DNA from: Bacteroidota bacterium
GTDB taxonomy: Bacteria; Bacteroidota; Bacteroidia; Bacteroidales; UBA4417
Direction of reading: 5' to 3'
Length of the DNA stretch: 21,634 bases
NCBI GenBank assembly: GCA_020048595.1
Contig: JAIFMH010000109.1
Coordinates: forward strand, 1 to 21,634
The notes beneath the pieces were generated by a model. It ran no database searches, was not told the DNA's origin, and was given only the letters and a program-made list of their open reading frames with translations. Both the position numbers and the translations under genes were made by a program. The first letter of the stretch is position 1; each line of letters opens with the position of its first letter. Shown one piece after another: positions 1 through 8,700 of this stretch.

Positions 1-351
1 TTTTATTCCCTGCAATCCGGGATAAAGTGCCTGAATTCCGGCAGTTTCTGCTTTTTTCAAAATATCGATAATCCTTTTACAACTGAAAAACTGCTCAGAG
101 AATTGATTCTTCATAATGGTGAAGCTGATTTCATATTGCCGGCTTTCGAGAGTACGACAGGGCATCCGGTGTTAATCAGCCCATTTGTAGTGGACAGAAT
201 TTATAATGAAATGGATCTTGAAATTCGAATTGATGCGTTTTTAAAACAGTTTAATGAAAAGAGAATAGCGGTTCAGGATCAAAGAATCCTATTGAATATC
301 AATTCGCCTGAGGATTATCTGAATGCGGGATTTGTGGATTATATATCTTAA
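1..351 (+). CDS. MobA-like nucleotidyltransferase, 3' end (partial)
   Basis: The frame is open from base 1 to the TAA at 349-351, giving the last 116 residues of a protein that begins before the window. The visible part has the look of the C-terminal half of the MobA/MocA-like NTP transferase family: an NIDNPF stretch (family QxxDxP/metal-site region) near residue 27, a GHPVLIS motif near residue 61, and a terminal NINSPEDY motif, which is typical of molybdenum-cofactor cytidylyl/guanylyltransferase relatives. Such enzymes move a nucleotide onto a cofactor or sugar phosphate in the cytoplasm. The N-terminal nucleotide-binding GG/GxS motif is outside the window, so substrate cannot be assigned. 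Family membership is inferred from these motifs; the exact role is unknown. A TTG at 103 could be read as a start, but coding similarity continues upstream of it, so the gene is truncated by the window edge. Confidence 0.75.
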   Translation, partial: FYSLQSGIKCLNSGSFCFFQNIDNPFTTEKLLRELILHNGEADFILPAFESTTGHPVLISPFVVDRIYNEMDLEIRIDAFLKQFNEKRIAVQDQRILLNINSPEDYLNAGFVDYIS

Positions 352-380
352 TTCCTGAAAGGTTATAACTAAACAGGAAT
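351..380 (+). terminator. weak hairpin after the nucleotidyltransferase
   Basis: A 7-bp inverted repeat, ATTCCTG (351-357) and CAGGAAT (374-380), encloses a 16-nt loop directly at the stop codon and is followed by a T-containing stretch. The stem is short and not GC-rich, so it may be a weak terminator or chance. Confidence 0.25.
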
Positions 381-476
381 GTATTCCTTTAAAGTTATAT
401 TTTGTTCTAAAACCAATTGCTTATTGGCTTTAATCCGCTACTTTAAGTTTTACCCGTTTTCAACAATCAAATTGTA

Positions 477-484
477 TACTTTTG
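477..484 (+). promoter_or_regulatory. Bacteroidota -7 promoter box (TAnnTTTG)
   Basis: TACTTTTG matches the Bacteroidota -7 consensus TAnnTTTG exactly. The upstream -33 element is poor (a T-rich stretch near 457-460). The implied transcription start near 490 leaves a leader of under 20 nt before the ATG at 508, and this decides the start of the following gene: a longer in-frame start at 379 would lie upstream of the promoter. Confidence 0.55.
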
Positions 485-507
485 CAAAAAGTATTTGCAT
501 TTACTTA

Positions 508-2124
508 ATGAAGCTGAGCCTGCTATTTCTTTTTTGTCTCTTATCCGTGCAACAAATTTTTGCACAGGATCAGATAAAAATTGACAGTCTTAAAATACAG
601 CTTAGCAATGTAAATGAAGATACTACCAAAGTAAAACTTCTCTTTGATCTTTCTGATGTTTATGGCAGAACCGATCTGATCATGGCATTGCAGTACGCGA
701 AAGAAGCATTGCAACTATCCGTACAGGCCAGGAATGAACTTCTGGAAGCACGCTCTCATATCAAAATAGGGTCACATCTTATTCGCATAGGTAACTACGA
801 TGAGGCGTTGAAAAACTATCTTTCCAGTTTGAAGATTGCCCAGAATAATAAATTTGAACATGAGGAATTTGTATCACTGTCCAATTTGGGCGTTATACAG
901 GATCGTATTGATAAATTTGATAATGCATTGAAATACTATTTTGAGGCATTAAATATTTATAATAAAAGCATTGAAATAGGCAAACCCATACAGGAAATTA
1001 AGAATATTCAAGGGCTTTATAATAATATTGGCAATATTTACGCTTCAAAGAATGATTTAGGAACTGCAGAGGAATATTATTTAAAAGGATTGGCTATTGC
1101 TGAACAGAAGAGTGATTTTTCAAACATTGGGATTATTTGTAATAATCTGGGTAAACTGGAAGATCAAAAGAAAAATTTCGATAAAGCATACAGCTATCTG
1201 GTTAAATCACTGGAAGCCAGGCAAAAAATCAACGATAAATCCGGAATTGCTAAATCCTATTACTCTCTTGCAAACCACTATGTTGAAATGCAACAGCCGA
1301 AAGAGGCTTTGGAATATGCAAAAAAATCCTTTGTTCTGGGAACAGAACTTAAAGAACCTCTGACCCGGAAAATTTCATCCATGTTTTTATATCAGATTAA
1401 TAAAAAGCTTGGAAATTGGGAAAATGCATTAGCATATCATGAAATATTTCAAGAGGTAAGCGACAGCCTTCTCAACGATACGAAGATCCAGGAACTGACA
1501 AGGCTTCAAATGCAATATGAGTATGAAAAGATAGAGAAAGACAATGATGCCAAAAGGCAGAAAGCCAAATTGACTTATATTGTTTTATTATCTGCTATTA
1601 CAGTTATCTCAGTAATCCTTGCCCTGCTTTTTTTTCTGGCCCGGAGCAGAACCAAAAGAATTCAACTAGAGAAAGAGAAGTTGGAAAAAGATATGTTGAT
1701 TAAAAATAAGGAATTGACAACCAATGTGTTATACTTATTGCAAAAGAATGAACTGATAAATAGTATAACAGCGCGACTTTTAAAGCTTAAGGCAAACCTG
1801 AAGGAAGAGAATATTGCTCCGGTGCAAAAAATTATTGTTGATCTCCAATCCATAACGGAAAAAGAGGTTTGGGAAGAGTTTGAATACCGTTTCCAGAGTG
1901 TTCACGAAGAGTTTTATCAAAGTCTTAAAAGGAAATTTCCTGACCTTACTCCTTCAGAAATAAAGCTTGCAGCATTTCTCCGTTTGAATATGACCACAAA
2001 GGAAATTGCCTCTATAACCAATCAAAGTGTTAACAGTCTGGAAACGGCCCGTTACAGGCTGCGTAAAAAACTAAATATTACCAACCAGGAAATAAATCTG
2101 GTTAACTTCTTACTCAATATTTAA
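508..2124 (+). CDS. TPR-repeat membrane protein with C-terminal LuxR-type HTH
   Basis: A 538-residue protein using the ATG at 508. It opens with a signal peptide (MKLSLLFLFCLLSVQQIFAQ), followed by about six tetratricopeptide repeats (residues 81-320, each with the spaced G/Y/A pattern such as NYDEALKNY), a charged coiled-coil stretch, one membrane segment (355-378, LTYIVLLSAITVISVILALL), a second charged coiled coil (379-425), and a C-terminal helix-turn-helix (480-530, LTPSEIKLAAFLRLNMTTKE) of the LuxR/GerE type. The topology suggests periplasmic TPRs sensing a ligand or partner and a cytoplasmic DNA-binding domain. Proteins with this layout are common in Bacteroidota, but few have a known target. 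The in-frame ATG at 379 adds 43 residues that hide the signal peptide and precede the promoter, so I reject it. It lies just upstream of the secreted-protein genes, which could be its targets, but nothing in the sequence proves that. Confidence 0.85.
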   Translation: MKLSLLFLFCLLSVQQIFAQDQIKIDSLKIQLSNVNEDTTKVKLLFDLSDVYGRTDLIMALQYAKEALQLSVQARNELLEARSHIKIGSHLIRIGNYDEALKNYLSSLKIAQNNKFEHEEFVSLSNLGVIQDRIDKFDNALKYYFEALNIYNKSIEIGKPIQEIKNIQGLYNNIGNIYASKNDLGTAEEYYLKGLAIAEQKSDFSNIGIICNNLGKLEDQKKNFDKAYSYLVKSLEARQKINDKSGIAKSYYSLANHYVEMQQPKEALEYAKKSFVLGTELKEPLTRKISSMFLYQINKKLGNWENALAYHEIFQEVSDSLLNDTKIQELTRLQMQYEYEKIEKDNDAKRQKAKLTYIVLLSAITVISVILALLFFLARSRTKRIQLEKEKLEKDMLIKNKELTTNVLYLLQKNELINSITARLLKLKANLKEENIAPVQKIIVDLQSITEKEVWEEFEYRFQSVHEEFYQSLKRKFPDLTPSEIKLAAFLRLNMTTKEIASITNQSVNSLETARYRLRKKLNITNQEINLVNFLLNI

Positions 2125-2464
2125 AGAGGCTGACAATTCCATTAGTATTACAGAAATTTATTGTGGCTGGAAGCCGGAAGTCGGCAGAGGCAGAGGATCG
2201 ATAGCTAAATTCGCAAATCGAATTCCTTAATCCCCCTAGAAATAGTTTATTTCCTCCTTACTCTCTACTGAATATTTTTTACTTCCGGTTTCTGTCCATT
2301 ATGGGCTCTATTACCTCTATTTATCCAATTAATTTTCTATTATTCTGTTTTACAATTACATAGTAAGCCGCAGTAGGGGTATTGTTCAGGTCATTTTTCC
2401 CGGTGTAGGTATTTTTCTCAGGTTACATTTGTCATTGTATAAGTTTTACTCAGGACAATAATTA
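2125..2464. other. non-coding gap, A/T-rich
   Basis: About 340 bp between the TPR-HTH gene and the promoter of the small ORF. I see no ORF with a credible start, no RNA gene and no strong terminator. It holds one copy of a GGAAGTCGG-type short repeat (listed separately). Confidence 0.6.
2165..2184. repeat. short GGAAGTCGG-type intergenic repeat, copy 1
   Basis: The 20-mer GGCTGGAAGCCGGAAGTCGG closely matches the sequence at 20391-20424 before ilvC, which begins with the same GGCTGGAAG and contains CCGGAAGTCGG. Two separate intergenic regions therefore share it, which points to a dispersed repeat of this genome. Function is unknown. Confidence 0.55.
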
Positions 2465-2468
2465 TTGT
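2455..2468. promoter_or_regulatory. perfect 14-bp palindrome, candidate operator
   Basis: ACAATAATTATTGT is its own reverse complement and covers the TTG (2465-2467) of the promoter -33 box. A dimeric repressor bound here would block the promoter. It is A/T-rich, so chance occurrence in such DNA is possible. Confidence 0.4.
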
Positions 2469-2493
2469 ACAGCTGAAAGTGAATATATTTTTG
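2465..2493 (+). promoter_or_regulatory. Bacteroidota promoter for the small ORF and S8 protease
   Basis: TTG (2465-2467), an 18-nt spacer and TATTTTTG (2486-2493) match the Bacteroidota -33/-7 pattern. Transcription should begin near 2500. This excludes the upstream GTG at 2479 as a start and supports the ATG at 2521. Confidence 0.6.
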
Positions 2494-2520
2494 TTGCCAG
2501 TTCCAAAGCGAGCAGAAACT

Positions 2521-2718
2521 ATGAAAAAAGAAATAAAGAATCAGATTGAGTCCAAACCGGATGAATCACTCTCTCTGGAAACAGACCAGGCCATCCTTGA
2601 ACAAATTTCCAGGCGAAATGACGAAAACCAGGCTTTGAAGAAGTTGCTTGATAATCTGAATACTTCATTTGTTAAGCATGAATCCAAATCATCAAAGAAC
2701 GAAACAAACAACTCTTAA
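2521..2718 (+). CDS. small charged protein of unknown function
   Basis: A 65-residue ORF starting at the ATG at 2521, about 20 nt after the inferred transcription start. An in-frame GTG at 2479 would add 14 residues but lies within the promoter. The product is hydrophilic, rich in Glu, Lys, Asn and Ser, with no signal peptide and no membrane segment. The middle (residues 20-50, containing ILEQISRRNDENQALKKLLD) should form an amphipathic helix or short coiled coil, and the tail is a disordered Ser/Lys/Asn stretch. I do not recognise the family. The stop is 27 bp before the start of the giant protease and no terminator lies between, so the two are probably co-transcribed. A cytoplasmic regulatory or assembly role is possible but is only inferred from position. 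Confidence 0.55.
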   Translation: MKKEIKNQIESKPDESLSLETDQAILEQISRRNDENQALKKLLDNLNTSFVKHESKSSKNETNNS

Positions 2719-2745
2719 TAAAACGATTTACTAAATCAAATAACG

Positions 2746-5700
2746 ATGTTAAAATCATTTACCAAAATACTCAAGTTAACTCTGCTGGTCCTGTTTATGC
2801 TGGGACTTGGCCGGTTAAATTCTTTCGGACAGGAATTTAAGGATGGCGTGCTTCAAGGTACCATTCGTATTAAAATAAAACCTGAGTTGGCAACTTCTGT
2901 TAAAATCAGTACAGCGTCCAATAAAGGGAAAGTAAGCACCGGTATCCAGGCACTGGACAACCTGAATAGCACCTATTCAGTAACCGAAATGAAACGTGTA
3001 TTTCCATACTCTCCCAAATTCGAGGGAAAACACATGAAGCACGGGCTTCATCTGTGGTATGAGCTTACTGTTGCATCACCAACTGGATCCAAAGAGGTTG
3101 CGAAAGCCTATTCGAAACTACAGGAAGTTGAAATAGCAGAACCCATCCATGAAATGGTTTTGATTGACGGCAGCGGCCAGCCTACGTATGTACCCAAAGC
3201 AGTTGAGCGATCGGCCAGTGAGTATTTCAATGATCCCTACCTTCCCAAGCAATGGCATTATAACAATACCGGACAAACGGGCGGAACACCGGGTTCGGAT
3301 ATCAACCTTTACAACGGCTGGGGAATCACCACAGGAACGCCGAACGTAATTATCTCTATTCACGACCAAGGCGTTGATTACAGGCACGAAGACCTTGCCG
3401 CAAACATGTGGGTAAACGAAGCCGAGAAAAACGGCAGGAAAGATGTGGATGACGACGGCAACGGTTATGTGGATGATGTGAACGGATTTAACTTTACCAA
3501 TAACTCGGGCATCATCGACCCGATGTACCACGGCACTCACGTAGGAGGAACCATTGCAGCGGTAAACAACAACGGAATTGGTGTTTGCGGTGTTGCCGGT
3601 GGCTCAGGCAACGGCGACGGCGTACGCATTATGACCTGCCAGATACTGGGGGGTTCACATGCAGGCAACACCCCGATGTCTTTTATTTTTGCAGCCGATA
3701 ACGGAGCGGTAATCTCCCAAAACAGCTGGGGATATCAAAGCCCCGGAGTGTATGATCAGTTGGTGCATGATGCTATTGACTACTTTATAGCGGAAGCCGG
3801 CGATTATCCTGGCAGCCCGATGAAAGGCGGCGTTGTATTGTTTGCTTCCGGAAACAGCAGTACAGAGTTAATGATGTACCCGGCCGCATATCCCCCGGTT
3901 ATTTCAGTATCAGCGTTAGACGCGTTTTCCACCAGAGCGGGCTATTCCAACTACGGCACGTGGGTAACTATGTCAGCCCCCGGCGGAGAAGCGGAAGATA
4001 ACGCCTTACCCGGCGCCGATGTAAACTACAAGAATGGCATTATGAGTACGCTGGATAAAAACGGGTACGGTTACCTGGATGGCACATCCATGGCATGTCC
4101 CCATGTTTCGGGTGTAGCCGGATTGGTGGTTTCCAAATACGGCGGACCTGATTTTACTAATACCGCATTAAAAAACCACCTGATCACAGGGGTAAGGGAA
4201 GATATTTATGATATCCCGGCGAATGAAGAGATGATCGGAAAATTAGGAACCGGAGAAGCAGATGCCGTATTGGCCTTGGCCACCGACAACAAAATAGCTC
4301 CCAATAAAATCACCGATATAAAACTGGAAGGCATAGCGCAGGATTTTGCCTCCCTCTCCTGGTCGGTACCGGCAGATGCGGACGACGGCCAGCCCTTAAC
4401 ATTTGAGGTTATCTATTCAGAGAAAGAGATCAGCCAGGTTACAATGGCCTACGCCAGGATCATTACCATAAAAAATACTGATGCCGCAGGCACACAAATC
4501 AATTTCGAAGTTCCCAGCCTGCAGGCAGTCACCAAATACTATTTTTCAGTACGTGGCATTGACCGTTGGGAAAATACCTCGGATTTTTCAAATGCCATCA
4601 CAGCCACTACCAACAGCGGTCCTACCGCATCCTTCGATCCGTTAAAAACTGCCTTAAACATTAACATTAATGTTACCCAGAATAAGGTTGGCAAAGATAG
4701 CATAAGCCTGATGAACAGCGGTGAGGGCATCCTGGTATGGGACGCGCTTCCACGCCATAAGGACGCGGTTCCTTTAAGTGCCAAACCAGCATTGGATTAC
4801 CCTAAACTGCTAGATGCACCGGGAATGCCCGAGGGAATCAAAGGCCAACCTTTATCGCCTGTAATCCTGAATAACATCCAGCACGATACCATGGCTGAAA
4901 AAGGATATGTGGATCAATGGAAAGGCCTGATGGTATTTGGCGAATCAAATACTAAGATTCCAAACTCATCGGCAACAAAGTTTTACGTTGACGAAGCGGA
5001 TGGTTTTAATTTAACCTTTGTTGATGCATACCTGGAGCATGATGAATCAACTGGTCCGATAATTATGGAAATTTACGAAGGTGAAAACATTTCGGATGCC
5101 AGGCTTTTACTCGCCCAGGAAGTTGCGGAATCAACAGAACCTTCCTATACCGGAGTCACTTTAAATGAAGAACTTTACTTCGAACAGGGTAAATATTTCT
5201 GGGTTGTTTACCATATCCCTACAGGTAATAAATATTGCCTTGGAGGGGGTGTTGAGTTATTGCCTGAATATTCCAAAAACTGTTACATCAGTCTGAACGG
5301 AGGACAGACCTGGAAATTGTTCGAAGAAATGTACTACGACAACCAGGTGGTTTGGGCTGTTTTTGCTATGAGCAAATCTGTAGCCCTGGATCAGTATGTT
5401 ACCTTGAACCCGGTTACCGGCAAAGTATATCCGAATAACGATACAACTATTGTTGCCACTGTTGACGCTGCAAATATGATCAACGGAACCTATTCGGCTA
5501 ACCTGGTTGTAAATACCAACGAAACCGGCAAACCTATGATCCGTGTACCCGTAAATATTACTATACAGGGCCACAAACCTAAAATCACATCCATCGGAAG
5601 GGCTAATTTTGGTAATATCCTGGTGGGTACTTCCAAGGACCTCGTGGTTAATTTTAAAAATGAAGGTTTAGGTCGGTTCACTTTTACATCCTCACAGATA

Positions 5701-8700
5701 ACTCTCAGCAATCCCCAGTTTACGTATCAAAGCGGTGTGGAACTTAATTTTGAAGCAGCTACTTCGCAGGATTTAACCTTTCGCTTTACAGCAACCACGG
5801 TAGGCAATAACTATTGTCAGGTTACGCTGGTAGGCGAAAATGGCGAAACATATAATTTCGAATTGTTCGGAGCCGGGATGGATGTTCCGGTTGTAAAAAT
5901 CAATCCCACTACAGCAACGTATGATAACCTGGCTATTGGCGATAGCATCAACGGCCAGTTCAGCATAAAGAACGAAGGCAAATACCCGTTGGATTATTAC
6001 ATGCCTTCCTTTGCGGATGGATCAAACATGGAAGTGATTCCTGCTAATATTCATAAATTCGGATATTCGGTAAAAGTGGATACTACCGGTGTATTGTATG
6101 TATGGAATGATATTGCCGCCAGCGGTAAAGAAATTACAAGCATGTTTTCGGGAAAAGACAGGGTAAATACATACAAACAATTTCCGTTGGCATTTATGTT
6201 CCCCTTCTTCGGTAAACAGGAAAATTTTGTGTATATCTCTAAATACGGGCTGGTTTCATTCGACGATAATGACTATATAACGTCTTCGGTGCCGATGCAA
6301 TATAAGAATTGGACAAACCCTGATCGTTATATTTCAGGCGGTGGATTTCCAATGCGATTCGAAGAAGCAGGCTTTGGCCATATCTATTACAAGCAGGAGC
6401 CCGATAAGTTTATTGTACAGTTTGACCATGCTCCTTATTGGGATGGTAAAAATTTTAACGACCCAAACTCTACGTCATATATGACTTTTCAGATCGTTCT
6501 GCACGACAATGGGAACATCAGTATGTATTATAAAGAAAATACACTTCCACAGGTTGATTACAAGACAAACCTGGTTGCCATTGAAGATCAGTCAAAAGAT
6601 GATGGATTATTAATCAACGGTTTCGAAAGGTTGAAATATGAACAGATGGTAAGTTGCGGTTCTTTCAAAACAGGAACAACAATACGGATAATAAACCCGG
6701 GCCTGGGCTTGTTCTCGAACATCTCAAAACCCTTTGGAACGGTAATGCCCGATCAGACTCAGAACATTACCTATACCATTAAAACGGATAGCCTCTCTGT
6801 ATTGCCTTATACCGAAAACCTGGTTGTTATAACCAACGATCCGTATACAAATCCATCCATTCATACCGCTGCTTTCAACATTGTAAGTGGTGGTATATCG
6901 GATATCCATATCGACAGTACGGATCTGAAATTCGGAATACTCTATAAAGGATCAATTAAAAATTTATCATTCCGTGTTTCAAACACAGGCAAATCAAATG
7001 ACAGCCTGATGACTGCCGTTTTTGATAATAACTATTTCACCCTCACTGGTGAAGTTCCTTCATTGTTGAAACCGGAAAGAACCATTCCTTTCAGTGTAGC
7101 GGCAAATACTCAGACAATCGGGGTTTTTAACGATACACTCAGGCTTAGTACGAAAAACGGACAATCATTCAAAATCGCTGTATCTCTCGAAGTTATACAA
7201 GGTCCAGTTATCTCATTGCTGAATTCATCCGGTTCAAAACTAACATCAATAACCAGGTTTTTAAATGCGGGTGCTAATACTACCGTAAACTTTGCGGTTC
7301 AAAATACCGGAAGTGTTGACCTGGATGTTGCCCCATCAAATAACGACTGGGCAATTATTTCGGAAATTGTTCCATCAGCCGGTGCCGAAAATGTGATGTA
7401 TAAGTGGAAAAAAAGTACAGAGTTTGGAGGCCCGGAATACGATTGGATTGAAATTGTAGATAATGCAGAAGCTGTACATGTAGAAGGTATAGATCCATGG
7501 AATGGCATCGACTTCAGTGAAGGCATAAAACTGCCGTTCCCGTTTACGTTCTACGGTAAGGAATACGATACCATGTACATTGGCACCGGATTAATCACCT
7601 TCAATGCTAACCAGAACGGATCCGGTACTTTCTGGGGAGGTGTCGGAATACCTGATACAGCCAGGCCCAATAATTATATCGCCCCTTTGTGGGTGTTTGG
7701 AGGAGCCGACAACCATTATTTTTATCCTAAAAGCGGTTATTACTACCAGTTTTTTGAGGATAAAATAGTTATTGAATACCGCGACATTAATTCAAACTTC
7801 ACCATGGGCGACCCGATTTCGTTTGAAGCTATACTTTATAAAAACGGCAACATCAAGTTCCAGTATGTAATGCCGACAGGAACGTCGAATACTGTTACAG
7901 ATCAGGGTACAATTGGTGTTGAAAACGAAGATGGTACTGAAGGATTATTGATATCAGCGTATCAGAAAGTGGTTAACTCCAATATGGCAATTGGACTGTA
8001 CCCTGCACATAAGTACACCATTCCTCCCGCCACTACCAAGGACTTTAAAATGTTGCTGGATGCCAAAGATCTGGTAGGAGGTTCCTATGCGGATAGTATT
8101 GCTTTTACTAACAACGATCCGGACGCGCTTGATTTAACACTGCCAACCAAGATTATTGTTACAGGTATACCTCAAATTACCATGCCAGATCCGGTTGTAT
8201 TTGACACTGTTCTTGTTAATCCTGCAGTCCCTTCCGTTACAAAGGAATTCGAAATTAAAAATACCGGAACGGCAAACTTTACCATCACCAGTGTTACCCA
8301 GAACCTGCCTACTGACGTTAAAGTTGAAGTGTATGCTAAAAGTGGTGACTTTTGGTTGTGGAACACACTTCAACCCTCCTTATTCCCGTATACCCTTACA
8401 GCAAAATCGTCCATGAAATACAGGGTTACCCTTACACCTGTAACACCCAAAGTATTATTGGATACGTTGTATGTGGCTACTTCACTCACCCCGGCAACAT
8501 ACAAACTTCCGATCACTGCCCATATTTACAACCCTGCAGTGATAAGCCTGGGAGCAGATACACTTTCATTTTATGCCCAGACGTCTTCATTCAAAACATC
8601 AGAGGCAGTAAAAATCGGAAACGAAACAGGCGGAATGAACCTGCTTTACAACCTGAGTATTAACTTCCAGAGAGACATTCCGACCGACCTGGCTGCTTCT

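Noticed and set aside
379..507. In-frame upstream start that extends the TPR-HTH protein by 43 residues
   Set aside because: The extension precedes an exact TAnnTTTG promoter box at 477-484 and would bury the clear signal peptide that begins at 508.
2479..2520. GTG start adding 14 residues to the small charged ORF
   Set aside because: It overlaps the promoter -7 box at 2486-2493, so it would not be in the mRNA.
3118..3540. 140-aa reverse-strand ORF inside the S8 protease
   Set aside because: Antisense shadow of the catalytic domain; composition is unlike a real protein.
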